DNA from: CAYGUK01 sp964352985
GTDB lineage: Bacteria > Pseudomonadota > Gammaproteobacteria > JAHCLG01
DNA: 42,647 bases
NCBI GenBank assembly: GCA_964352985.1
Contig: CAYGUK010000024.1
Coordinates: forward strand, 1-42,647
Direction of reading: 5' to 3'
Part shown: positions 1 to 8,083 of the stretch, piece after piece
How the letters are laid out: the number at the start of each line of letters is the position of its first letter
Numbering within the stretch: position 1 is the first letter of the stretch
The notes under the pieces: generated by a model
Databases searched by the model: none
Seen by the model: only the letters and a program-made list of their open reading frames with translations
Told to the model about the DNA's origin: nothing
Position numbers and translations under genes: made by a program

Positions 1-391
1 GCTCTGTTCTCATTGACATAAACACCGCACCCAGTTTTTCACAGAGGACTTGAATTTTTTCAGGAACCACATATTTTTCAGGTGCATCAACAGCTAATAC
101 CACTACTTTGGGTTTATTTTTGTTCTTATTCTTTGCATTTAGGTTATCAGCCAGTTGCTCACTTATTTCATCCCCATGCGGATCCGAATTGGCTGCATAA
201 GGAATTACTATCATACTATCTTTTGATTGAGCATCCTCAAGAGTAGAAATTAAGTGTGTTTGAAATTGATACCCATAATCGTGTTGTTTTCTAAATTGAT
301 TCTCAAGCTCATTTACGCGGCTAACAGAAGAGACGATACCTATATTAGGACCGTTTGCCGCCATCGATTTTTCTTCGAGTTCTTTACTCAT
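1..391 (-). CDS. Hypothetical protein, N-terminal 130 residues only (gene runs off the window)
   Basis: An open frame reads on the minus strand from an ATG at 391-389 to the window edge without a stop. The start is supported by a GGGGAAAG ribosome-binding site about six bases upstream (rc of roughly 394-403). The protein begins MSKELEEKSMAANGPNIGIV and is soluble, with no signal peptide or membrane segment. It alternates beta-like stretches (NIGIVSSV, SMIVIPYA, PKVVVLAVDAP) with charged helices, which suggests an alpha/beta Rossmann or receiver-like fold. I see no catalytic motif and do not recognise the family. It is divergent from the tRNA-Gln/prs unit. The function is unknown; that it is coding is fairly sure from the clean frame and the ribosome-binding site. 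Confidence 0.7.
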   Translation of the reverse strand, partial: MSKELEEKSMAANGPNIGIVSSVSRVNELENQFRKQHDYGYQFQTHLISTLEDAQSKDSMIVIPYAANSDPHGDEISEQLADNLNAKNKNKNKPKVVVLAVDAPEKYVVPEKIQVLCEKLGAVFMSMRTE

Positions 392-478
392 TTAACTTTC
401 CCCAAATAGATACTGCTTAAATTATAGTATTTGAATTGAAAATCTTCCTGATTGATGACAATAAATGCAATCAAAATA

Positions 479-507
479 TTGACAAGTTTAACAAACCACT
501 GCAAAAT
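479..507 (+). promoter_or_regulatory. Sigma-70 promoter of tRNA-Gln and prs
   Basis: A perfect -35 hexamer TTGACA (479-484) is followed by a 17-base spacer and a -10 hexamer CAAAAT (502-507, 4 of 6 matches). Predicted transcription start is near 514, just upstream of the tRNA at 523. The stretch after the -10 is AAGCGGCAC, a GC-rich discriminator as seen at stringently controlled stable-RNA promoters. No other clear promoter separates the tRNA from prs, so prs is probably read from here too. Confidence 0.65.
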
Positions 508-522
508 AAGCGGCACATCCGT

Positions 523-597
523 TGGGGTGTCGCCAAGCGGTAAGGCACAGGGTTTTGATCCCTGCATTCCCAGGTTCGAATCCTGGTACCCCAGCCA
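523..597 (+). tRNA. tRNA-Gln (anticodon TTG)
   Basis: A complete 75-base cloverleaf with encoded CCA end. The acceptor stem starts TGGGGTG and pairs with TACCCCA; the D-loop contains AAGCGGTAA; the anticodon stem CAGGG/CCCTG (548-552 and 560-564) encloses anticodon TTG at 555-557; the T-arm contains GGTTCGAATCC. The whole reads almost base for base like enterobacterial tRNA-Gln(UUG). It lies 30 bases upstream of prs, an arrangement also known from related gammaproteobacteria. Confidence 0.97.
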
Positions 598-627
598 CTT
601 AATCAGTGCCCATGAGGAATTTTAGTC

Positions 628-1575
628 GTGCTCGAAAAGATGATATTTGGTGGTAACGCACATCCCAAACTGACTCAAGCAATTGCTCAACATTTAGATA
701 TTCCAGTCAACAAAGCTCGTGTATCAAAATTTAGTGATGGTGAAATTGATATCGAAATCGAAGTCAATGTGAGGGGACACGATGTCTTTATCATCCAACC
801 AACTTCCGCGCCAACAAACGATAACCTCATGGAAGTCGTCTTTATGGCTGATGCCCTAAGACGTTCATCCGCAGCAAGGATCACTGCTGTTATCCCTTAT
901 TTTGGTTACGCTCGGCAGGACCGACGTGTACGTTCAGCGCGTGTGCCAATTAGTGCTAAAGTCGTTGCAGATATGTTAACCGCAGTAGGAATTTCGCGTT
1001 TACTCACTGTTGATTTACATGCGGATCAAATTCAAGGTTTTTTCTATATGCCTGTTGATAACGTTTATGGTACGCCGGTAATGTTAGAGGACATTAGAGA
1101 AAAAAATCGTGATAACATCATGGTAGTTTCACCTGATGTTGGGGGAGTAATCAGAGCTCGAGCAATTGCTAAACGACTAAACAATTCTGATTTAGCAATT
1201 ATCGATAAACGCCGTCCCAAAGCCAATGAAGCGGTAGTCATGCACATAATTGGTGATGTGAGAAACCGAAACTGTATTATCATAGATGACATCATTGATA
1301 CCGCTGGCACATTATGTTCTGCAGCCAAAGCACTAAAAGAAAGTGGTGCCGCCACTGTGACAGCTTACGCAACTCATCCCGTATTATCAGGGAATGCTCT
1401 CGAAAATATTAAAACACCTGACTTAGATGAAATCGTTGTGACGGATACCATTCCGCTGACTAAAGAAGCGCAAAATCATCCTAAAATTAGGACGCTTTCT
1501 TTAAGCTGTATGCTTGCAGAAACGATTAATCGTATTAGCGAAGAAGAATCTGTGAGTGAAATGTTTCCTGATTAA
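628..1575 (+). CDS. prs: Ribose-phosphate pyrophosphokinase (PRPP synthetase)
   Basis: This enzyme makes 5-phosphoribosyl-1-pyrophosphate from ribose-5-phosphate and ATP, the precursor for purines, pyrimidines, histidine, tryptophan and NAD. The 315-residue length is standard for the family. Visible motifs are FSDGE (35-39), the ATP-site segment YFGYARQDRR (91-100), the metal-binding DLHADQIQGFF (129-139) and the PRPP loop CIIIDDIIDTAGT (216-228). The start is a GTG at 628 with a GAGG about ten bases upstream; E. coli prs also starts with GTG. The gene follows tRNA-Gln and is probably co-transcribed with it. In relatives the next gene is rplY; here about 8.4 kb of accessory DNA intervenes. 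Confidence 0.97.
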   Translation: MLEKMIFGGNAHPKLTQAIAQHLDIPVNKARVSKFSDGEIDIEIEVNVRGHDVFIIQPTSAPTNDNLMEVVFMADALRRSSAARITAVIPYFGYARQDRRVRSARVPISAKVVADMLTAVGISRLLTVDLHADQIQGFFYMPVDNVYGTPVMLEDIREKNRDNIMVVSPDVGGVIRARAIAKRLNNSDLAIIDKRRPKANEAVVMHIIGDVRNRNCIIIDDIIDTAGTLCSAAKALKESGAATVTAYATHPVLSGNALENIKTPDLDEIVVTDTIPLTKEAQNHPKIRTLSLSCMLAETINRISEEESVSEMFPD

Positions 1576-1733
1576 CATTACACCTGCAATAATAATTTAC
1601 AATCTATATGTAGCTATTAAATTATTTATCCGTTATTTTTGATGAAAATTTCTTCTGGAATAATTTCCTATTAAATACGTATTTTTACCTGCATCATTGT
1701 TCTGTTAGGCTTTCACATTTATTAAATTATCAA

Positions 1734-2789
1734 ATGACAACATCAGCAATGAAATATTTTAAACGCTTTTATATTTATATTATTTTAGTGACTTGTTCTC
1801 AACAAATTATCGCAACAACAAAGATGACAAATATATATCCTGCAAAACTACAACCTGGCGATACAGTGGGATTGATTTCATCGGCATCAAGAGCGCCCCT
1901 AGATTTAACGATAGTGTTTGCTAAGGAAAGAATAGAAAAATTGGGTTTGCATGTTATCTTAGGAAAATATATTTATAAAAGAGATGGCTATCTTGCAGGA
2001 AACGATCAACAACGCGCATCTGACTTTAATGCGATGATTGCCAACCCTAAAGTAAAAGCCATTTTTGAAATTCGCGGTGGTTGGGGAACTGATCGAATAC
2101 TACCTTTAATTAATTACACAATGATAAAAAAACATCCCAAAATCATTATTGGGTTTAGTGACATTACCGCATTATTAATTGCCATCCATATGAAAACAGG
2201 ATTGGTTACTTTTCACGGTACATTAGGAATCGAACCCTGGCCACAATTCACCGTTGATTATATGAAAAAAGTATTATTTCAAGGCGAAAAAGTAACATTT
2301 AAAAATCCTACCAATGAATTAAATCCAGCAGTTGATCTCATTCAAACAGCGCATCGTATTCAAACAATTTATCCTGGACAAGCCAATGGTGAATTAATTG
2401 GTGGCAATTTAACTGTTTTAACAACACTTCTTGGCACATCTTACGAACCAAACTGGCAGGGTAAAATTTTATTTATTGAAGATGTCGGTGAAAGTTATTA
2501 TCAAATTGATCGCATGCTCTCGGCATTACAATTAAATGGTGTATTTAATAAAGTCAATGGCGTTATTTTTGGTCAATGTATTAAATGTAATATCGAAAAA
2601 AATGCTTATGGCACCATTACTTTAAAACATTTGCTCAAGCATTATTTAGCTCACCGTCACCTCCCCTCATTTATGGGTTCGATGTTTGGCCACGATCCTA
2701 AAATGTTTACTCTCCCAGAAGGCGTTAACGTTAAAATGAATGCTGATAATGGGAATATTACTTTATTACATGCTGCGGTTAGTTATTAA
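1734..2789 (+). CDS. Exported LD-carboxypeptidase-like protein (peptidase family S66)
   Basis: Family S66 enzymes remove the terminal D-alanine from muropeptide tetrapeptides (LdcA) or cleave related amide bonds (MccF). The Ser-Glu-His set is visible: Ser142 in GFSDIT, Glu249 in FIEDVGE and His320 in GHDPKMFTLP; the GGWGTDRIL segment near 115-123 is also typical. The first ~28 residues are a basic then hydrophobic segment ending near IIATT, so the protein is probably exported. That is unusual, since E. coli LdcA is cytoplasmic. The start is uncertain: ATG at 1734 or 1749, neither with a good ribosome-binding site, and MKYFKRFYIYIIL from 1749 gives a neater signal sequence. The stop lies directly before the ribosome-binding site of the next gene, a peptidoglycan hydrolase, so the pair forms a cell-wall module. 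Confidence 0.85.
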   Translation: MTTSAMKYFKRFYIYIILVTCSQQIIATTKMTNIYPAKLQPGDTVGLISSASRAPLDLTIVFAKERIEKLGLHVILGKYIYKRDGYLAGNDQQRASDFNAMIANPKVKAIFEIRGGWGTDRILPLINYTMIKKHPKIIIGFSDITALLIAIHMKTGLVTFHGTLGIEPWPQFTVDYMKKVLFQGEKVTFKNPTNELNPAVDLIQTAHRIQTIYPGQANGELIGGNLTVLTTLLGTSYEPNWQGKILFIEDVGESYYQIDRMLSALQLNGVFNKVNGVIFGQCIKCNIEKNAYGTITLKHLLKHYLAHRHLPSFMGSMFGHDPKMFTLPEGVNVKMNADNGNITLLHAAVSY

Positions 2790-2802
2790 AAAGGAGAAAA
2801 TG

Positions 2803-4281
2803 ATGAAATTAAAATACTTAACATTATTTATTTGTTGTTTTTTATTTAGTTTTGTATTTGCAGATAATATTAAAATTTTTCCACTTGGAAATTATGATCA
2901 AAATATTCATCATTGGATTAAACCCGATAGTTCTGGCTACGACACCCCTATCCTAAGCTCATCACAACAAGCCTCACGTGAAAATGAATTTCGCCAAAAA
3001 TGGTTTGCTCCCTGGGATGAAAGCTATGTCGAAACAGTATTAAATGGTACCTCACCACAAGGTAATTTACATGACATTGAAAATTTTCTGTTGAACAAAT
3101 TTAATAATCAAAATAAAACCACCGATGAAATTCAATATGGTGAAAATTTTCGACCTCATACTCTACAATGGTTTGATGATATCCAAAATAATATGAATTT
3201 ACCTCAATTGGCTAGTTTAACTTATCAACCACAAAATAATGCCATCATGATTGATAATGCCTTTATTCGCGTCATTCCTACCAATGATGTTGCTTTTTTT
3301 AATCATGAATTAGCCGGTCAAGGTTACCCTTTTGATAATATTCAAGTAACCTCTATTTGGGCTGGCACACCTATTTATGTCATGTATTATTCTCGTGATA
3401 AAGCCTGGGCATTTATTTTATCTCCCGCTATCGTCGGTTGGATCCCTGCAAATAAATTTGCGTATACGAGTCGTGGTTTTCAGATATTTTGGCAACAACA
3501 TAAGCAAATGAGTGTCATCATTCATAATAAAACCCCCATCATTAACCGACGCGGGCAATTATTATTTAATGCTTATATCGGAAGTGTATTTCCACAACTC
3601 ACTTCACAAAGAATTTTAGTCCCAGTTAAAAAAGCAAACAATCAAGCAACTTTCCAACAAGTTTCGCTAGACACACAGCAAGCCATTACACAACCTTTAA
3701 GCGCAACACCACATCACTTTGCTGACATCATTGATAATTTACATGGTATTCCTTATGGTTGGGGAAACATGTATTTTTATAATGATTGTTCTGGTTTAAC
3801 TAAAAATCTTTTTGCAGTATTTGGTATTTGGTTAGAACGAAATTCATTAGCGCAATTAAACGCAGGTAAAACAGTTGATGTAGATAAAATTATTAAAACA
3901 CCTGGCGATCCTGCTGAGCGTTTGGAATATTTTAATCAACATGCCCATCCCTTTATGACGTTACTTTATATCGGCGGTCATATCATCATGTATCTAGGTC
4001 AATATCCACATGTCGATAGTAATGGTAGTAGCATGTGGCCGTTAACGTTTCAATCTGTCTGGGGATTAACAAATAAAGCGAAAGATATGCGCTCAGTCAT
4101 TGGACAAGCAGTTATTTTTCCGATGTTATTATCATATCCTGAAAGACCTAAACTAATTTCACTTGCTGCAAAAACCTATTTCAAAATGGTTTATCTTGAT
4201 GAACCAAACACCATGCTGATGCAGCAACCTTTATCACTAAAAATGCTAACATATCCACCCTTTTTGTTAGAGTCCAATTAA
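2803..4281 (+). CDS. Secreted SH3 / NlpC-P60 peptidoglycan hydrolase
   Basis: NlpC/P60 cysteine peptidases cut the D-gamma-Glu to diamino-acid bond in peptidoglycan stem peptides. From the chosen start the protein is 492 residues with a signal peptide (MKLKYLTLFICCFLFSFVFA, cut near 20/21). A stabilising N-terminal domain and two SH3-like domains fill roughly 60-295, followed by the catalytic domain at about 300-460. The catalytic Cys is C329 in YNDCSGL and the His is H393 in IGGHIIMYLG, with H403 as a likely third polar residue. AAGGAG lies at 2791-2796; it fits the ATG at 2803 (six-base gap) better than the one at 2800. The gene starts 13 bases after the LD-carboxypeptidase stop, so the two are likely one transcript. 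A 13-bp hairpin follows the stop. Confidence 0.88.
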   Translation: MKLKYLTLFICCFLFSFVFADNIKIFPLGNYDQNIHHWIKPDSSGYDTPILSSSQQASRENEFRQKWFAPWDESYVETVLNGTSPQGNLHDIENFLLNKFNNQNKTTDEIQYGENFRPHTLQWFDDIQNNMNLPQLASLTYQPQNNAIMIDNAFIRVIPTNDVAFFNHELAGQGYPFDNIQVTSIWAGTPIYVMYYSRDKAWAFILSPAIVGWIPANKFAYTSRGFQIFWQQHKQMSVIIHNKTPIINRRGQLLFNAYIGSVFPQLTSQRILVPVKKANNQATFQQVSLDTQQAITQPLSATPHHFADIIDNLHGIPYGWGNMYFYNDCSGLTKNLFAVFGIWLERNSLAQLNAGKTVDVDKIIKTPGDPAERLEYFNQHAHPFMTLLYIGGHIIMYLGQYPHVDSNGSSMWPLTFQSVWGLTNKAKDMRSVIGQAVIFPMLLSYPERPKLISLAAKTYFKMVYLDEPNTMLMQQPLSLKMLTYPPFLLESN

Positions 4282-4287
4282 TAGCAA

Positions 4288-4324
4288 TAACTTCAGCGCC
4301 CGTTATAAGCAGGCGCTGAAGTTA
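4288..4324 (+). terminator. Hairpin between convergent genes, likely terminator
   Basis: A perfect 13-bp inverted repeat, TAACTTCAGCGCC (4288-4300) with GGCGCTGAAGTTA (4312-4324), and an 11-base loop. It sits seven bases after the NlpC/P60 stop and before the convergent 4399-4713 gene. It lacks a clear U-tract on either strand, so it may act as a weak terminator or an mRNA 3'-end protector. Confidence 0.5.
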
Positions 4325-4398
4325 CTCATATTCTCGAATCTTAACAATTTAAAACGGAATTGAATAATTCAAAAAAATCAACTGGGATATTCAGTATG

Positions 4399-4713
4399 TT
4401 ATGGGCTAGGTCTTCTATTTCTATGTGGAAGTTCTTGGCCTTCTAGCCTATCATCATCACTAGAATCACTGTCATGCTCAGGCGCAGGTAACTCACCGAG
4501 TACAATATCATCTGCGGGTACTTCTTGTTCCTTTCGACATGAGCTTTCACATGTCCAAATACAACAAAAACACACAGCTACACCATAGAGCAATCCTGAT
4601 TTAAAAGCCCCCCCTAAACTTGCAGGAACAACAACTGTTGCCACTTTAAATAAAGCAAATAAACCATCTTTACAAGTAATTCGACCACAATTTTCTTCAT
4701 CCACGTGTTCCAT
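4399..4713 (-). CDS. Small Cys-rich membrane protein, function unknown
   Basis: A 104-residue protein whose start ATG (4713) has AGGGA about six bases upstream. Residues ~17-53 are hydrophobic and could form one or two membrane helices around a Gly-rich turn (VVVPASLGGAFKSGLLYGV). They end in a cysteine cluster (VCFCCIWTCESSC). The C-terminal half is polar and strongly acidic (HDSDSSDDD), then ends with a basic tail (NRRPSP). I do not recognise a family. The single hydrophobic hairpin with an acidic tail is seen in many membrane-inserted proteins of intracellular bacteria, but nothing here proves secretion. Its orientation is opposite to the flanking genes. Confidence 0.55.
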   Translation of the reverse strand: MEHVDEENCGRITCKDGLFALFKVATVVVPASLGGAFKSGLLYGVAVCFCCIWTCESSCRKEQEVPADDIVLGELPAPEHDSDSSDDDRLEGQELPHRNRRPSP

Positions 4714-5146
4714 TTATTCCCTATCCTTATCTAACAAATAATAAATTATTAAAATAGTAAGTTGCTTTAATTTCATTTTCGTCGGGAAATGATTTAAAAA
4801 ATGACAATATAGTTCCCTAGAAGCTGAAAATCTTAAAAATCTTTTCAGTTAAACTGTCGAATATGAATATTAAAGAAAACGTATAATATTCCCATTTTAT
4901 AAATCTATTAGTATATATTCTCATGAAGTGACTGAGCTGTACCATTCAAGGGACAAATTGCAAAAATTTAAATTTGTGAAACATCAAGATTTACATTCTT
5001 CTCTCGCTTGTATTGCAGACATCTTGGACAAAATTACACCTTACAATCAGTATCAGTTTCATGGTGTGATTGAATTTATTACAGCACTTTCCATAAAAAA
5101 TAACCTGTTATAATAGCCACAGCATAAATTAACTGCAAAAAAGGAA
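4714..5146. other. AT-rich intergenic stretch, no convincing gene
   Basis: These 433 bases contain an open plus-strand frame from about 4874 to 5113. Its only start, a GTG at 4928, has no ribosome-binding site and would give a 61-residue protein that matches nothing I know. It may be a fragment left when the neighbouring insertion element arrived. I see no RNA gene here. Confidence 0.4.
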
Positions 5147-5668
5147 ATGATGACCTAGCCAATAGAATTAAAAGAAAAAGCATTAAAAGTCTATAAATAT
5201 AGTGTGAGCTCGCAAAAAACAACGACCAAATTATTTGGGCTTGATATAAGCACGTTTAAACGCTGAATTAAAAAACAACAACAAGGTGAAGATTTACATC
5301 CACCCAAGACCAGAGAAGGTAGGCCAAGAAGGATCCAATCAAAAGGACGTGACTTTATACAACACCTATTCAATAAAAATCCAAGTATCACTTTAAATGA
5401 GAACCTTGTTGTCATCATGGATAAGGTGAATTTTCATAAAAATAATCTTGCATAACACATTATTTCTGAGGCTAGCGCTCAACTAAGTTATTTGCTACTT
5501 TATCATCTGGACTGAAACTCCATGGAAGAAATATAGTCCAAAATAGAAATAATATTAAGAAAAATGTCTGCTAGAAAAATTAAAACATTTAAGTTCGCTG
5601 TTAATCATGCATTTAAAAAAATTATTCTATCTGATTTATCAGAGTGGTTTAGCCATGCCGGCTATTAG
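5147..5668 (+). pseudogene. Decayed IS630-family transposase
   Basis: One plus-strand frame, interrupted by five stops (first at 5156-5158), still reads as an IS630-type transposase. An AAGGAAATG start is followed by the helix-turn-helix start IELKEKALKVYKYSVSSQKT and TTTKLFGLDISTFKR, then a basic linker (REGRPRRIQSK). After what appears to be an in-frame internal deletion, the end of the DDE catalytic domain follows: VIMDKVNFHK (usual V-x-D-N-A-x-F-H), then LLLYHLD where intact copies have LPPYSPDLNPIE, and a C-terminal SEWFSHAGY matching the family's W-F-x-x-x-G-Y ending. The first two DDE residues are missing and the Asn after the third Asp-region is changed. The element is dead. I could not define clean terminal inverted repeats. 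Confidence 0.8.
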
Positions 5669-5793
5669 AACATTATTTGAGAAAATTGACTTAACTTAAT
5701 GTTTTGTGTGTATTTTTTATTTTCTTGACAAAAATTGAGTGTCGTTCAGTTACAGTAAAATTTTTCCTTTATTCCAATATGTATCAAATTCAT

Positions 5794-5806
5794 GACTATA
5801 CTTTAG
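5794..5806 (+). promoter_or_regulatory. Sigma-S-like -10 element of the GGDEF-EAL gene
   Basis: The sequence GACTATACTTTAG matches the extended -10 consensus for RpoS promoters (KCTATACTTAA), with hexamer TATACT at 5797-5802. There is no recognisable -35 hexamer at the usual distance, which RpoS promoters tolerate. The predicted start near 5809 gives a leader of 20-35 bases. The same element lies before two other genes in this window. Confidence 0.5.
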
Positions 5807-5829
5807 TTAATTGAAATGACTCTAATTCA

Positions 5830-7950
5830 TTGGGCATAACAGGAATGTTTAATAGTCTAAATTTAAAGCAAAAAATTATTCTAGTCATCGCATTATCCTC
5901 CTCGTTGGTGATAATATTCGCCTCGTGTTTATGGGGATATTACGATCGAATCAATCTTCGACGAGAAATGGTCGACGATTTGACGTTGACAACAAACGAA
6001 CTTAACTATGGTTTAAGAAAAATAGTTTCGACAAAAAATAAACATCAGATCACAAAAACTTTGGGATCACTAAAAGATAACCCGGGTGTTATTTCAGCAT
6101 GGGTATTAACACCAAAAGGCAAAATAATCGCTGGGTATATGAATATTACTGAATTTACGAAACGGAATCCCCAGTTTTTTAATCGAGATTTTATTGTTGA
6201 ACAAATTAAAGCTGTAAATAGCGAAAAACTCTCATCAAAATTTTTTGATAACTCATTAATCATTAAGCAAACGATAAGATACAATGATGAAACTGTGGGT
6301 TATATTTATGTGTTAGCAAATTTAGTCCGGCTCGAACACAGAATGAGTTATCACATCCAGATTGTGTTATTGGTCACGATCATCTCTATTTTATTCAGTG
6401 TTATATTAGCGTTCAAAATGCATAGTGCTATTTCAAAACCAATATTATCTCTTGCTTCCGTAATGGACAAAGTTAGTCGAAATAAAGATTATTCGGTTCG
6501 AATTAAAATCGCATCTCAAAATGATGAAATCACTGAACTGATGAAAGTATTTAATGAAATGATCAGTGAAATTGAAAGTCAAAATTTATTACAAAAAGAA
6601 AATGAAGCAGCCATCAGAAAATTAGCTTATTTTGATACCCTGACACAAATGCCAAATAGGCGATTATTTCATGAGTATCTCGATCTTGTGCTAAAGCAAT
6701 CTGATAAAGAAAAAACAATAACCGCTTTGATGTTTATCGATTTAGATAAATTCAAACATATTAACGACACACTTGGACATGATATGGGTGATGTTTATCT
6801 TGTTACGATTTCCGACAGACTAAAAGCATCTATAAAGGAAAATCAGATAAGTGATGATGAATTAGACCAACAAGCCATTACTGATAATATAGATAAACCA
6901 CTTGCTTCTCGTCTTGGCGGTGATGAATTTACAATAATCATTCCTAATACGACTAAAGAAAAAGTGAAAGCACTTGCTAATAAAATTGTTGAGAATTGCA
7001 GACAGATTATCATGTTAGGCGATGAAGAATTTGACCCCTCATTAAGTATTGGTATTTCGATGTATCCTTTCGACGCAGACAATGAAGATGAACTTCTAAA
7101 ATCTGCTGACTTAGCCATGTACCAATCAAAACAAAAAAGAGCAATGGTGTTCACTTTTTTTGAAGATTTATGTAAAGGTGATCCCACCTTAGAAGATCAA
7201 ATTCGTGAAGCATTAAAAAATAAAGATTTTTATCTCCATTATCAACCGATTTATGATATCCGAACAAATAAGATAATCGGCGCTGAAGCACTATTTAGAT
7301 GGAAACACCCAGAACAAGGTGTCATTTATCCAGATGATTTTTTATATAAATGTGAAGAAATGAATATCATGATGGAATTGGGTGAAATTACCATTAAAGA
7401 TGCTTGTGAAAAATTGCGTATTATCAATGAGGCCGGTTTCAATGATTTTATTATTTCAATTAACACATCAAATAGTCAATTCAGTGACTCTAAATTTTTT
7501 GGCCTGCTAGAAAAATATATTAACTTAAATAAAATCAACCCAAGTCAACTTATTTTAGAAGTTGTTGAAAGTGTATTATTAACAGATATCAATTTAGTTA
7601 AAAAAACCATTAAATCAATTAAAGAATTCGGTATCCAATTAGCCATCGATGATTTTGGCACAGGTTATTCCTCACTCAGATATCTCGCGTTGTTACCTTT
7701 TGATTATTTAAAAATTGACTATCAATTTACTTCTATTATGTTAGAAAATCAAAATTGTCAACATGTCACTGATACCATACTGTCTTTAGCCAATAAGTTG
7801 GACCTTAAAGTCATTGCAGAGGGTATCGAATATAAAGAACAACTTAGTTATTACCTCGAGAATAATTGTAATTTATGTCAAGGCTTTTATTTTGATAAAG
7901 CCATGCCATTTGACGAATTATTAGAAAAATTAAATAAGAAACAGAATTAA
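5830..7950 (+). CDS. Membrane GGDEF-EAL cyclic-di-GMP protein
   Basis: A 706-residue inner-membrane signalling protein. Membrane helices at about 17-37 and 177-197 flank a ~140-residue periplasmic sensor region. A HAMP linker follows (198-250), then a GGDEF domain (about 263-440) and an EAL domain (about 455-703). The cyclase motif GGDEF is intact at 363-367. The phosphodiesterase residues are all visible: EAL (486-488), N545 in ISINTS, E577 in LEVVES, DDFGTG from 607, K628 in LKID and E664 in AEGIE. Both activities are therefore possible. No RxxD inhibitory site precedes GGDEF; instead an extra acidic loop (about 338-357) is inserted. The start is TTG 5830 or ATG 5845, and neither has a well-spaced ribosome-binding site. 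Confidence 0.92.
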   Translation: MGITGMFNSLNLKQKIILVIALSSSLVIIFASCLWGYYDRINLRREMVDDLTLTTNELNYGLRKIVSTKNKHQITKTLGSLKDNPGVISAWVLTPKGKIIAGYMNITEFTKRNPQFFNRDFIVEQIKAVNSEKLSSKFFDNSLIIKQTIRYNDETVGYIYVLANLVRLEHRMSYHIQIVLLVTIISILFSVILAFKMHSAISKPILSLASVMDKVSRNKDYSVRIKIASQNDEITELMKVFNEMISEIESQNLLQKENEAAIRKLAYFDTLTQMPNRRLFHEYLDLVLKQSDKEKTITALMFIDLDKFKHINDTLGHDMGDVYLVTISDRLKASIKENQISDDELDQQAITDNIDKPLASRLGGDEFTIIIPNTTKEKVKALANKIVENCRQIIMLGDEEFDPSLSIGISMYPFDADNEDELLKSADLAMYQSKQKRAMVFTFFEDLCKGDPTLEDQIREALKNKDFYLHYQPIYDIRTNKIIGAEALFRWKHPEQGVIYPDDFLYKCEEMNIMMELGEITIKDACEKLRIINEAGFNDFIISINTSNSQFSDSKFFGLLEKYINLNKINPSQLILEVVESVLLTDINLVKKTIKSIKEFGIQLAIDDFGTGYSSLRYLALLPFDYLKIDYQFTSIMLENQNCQHVTDTILSLANKLDLKVIAEGIEYKEQLSYYLENNCNLCQGFYFDKAMPFDELLEKLNKKQN

Positions 7951-8083
7951 TGTAGTAGTGACCTATTAATGAATTTTTTTATTAAATTTATAAGGGAGTA
8001 TTTTAGTTAACATTGCTTCGGTCACTTAACCAATAGTTTTAAAGATTTTGAAAAATACAGCTAGAGTATAAGGTGATAAATAA

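Noticed and set aside
4928..5113. A 61-residue plus-strand open frame starting with GTG
   Set aside because: It has no ribosome-binding site, no recognisable family and lies beside a dead insertion element; it is more likely a fragment or chance frame.
5110..5668. Inverted AATAGCC / GGCTATT around the IS630 remnant as its terminal repeats
   Set aside because: Only seven bases match, and the right copy lies inside the coding end of the transposase, which is not where an IS end should be.
8061..8072. TATAAG just before the patatin gene as a -10 element
   Set aside because: It overlaps the ribosome-binding site, so a transcript starting from it would lack that site; the real promoter must be further upstream.
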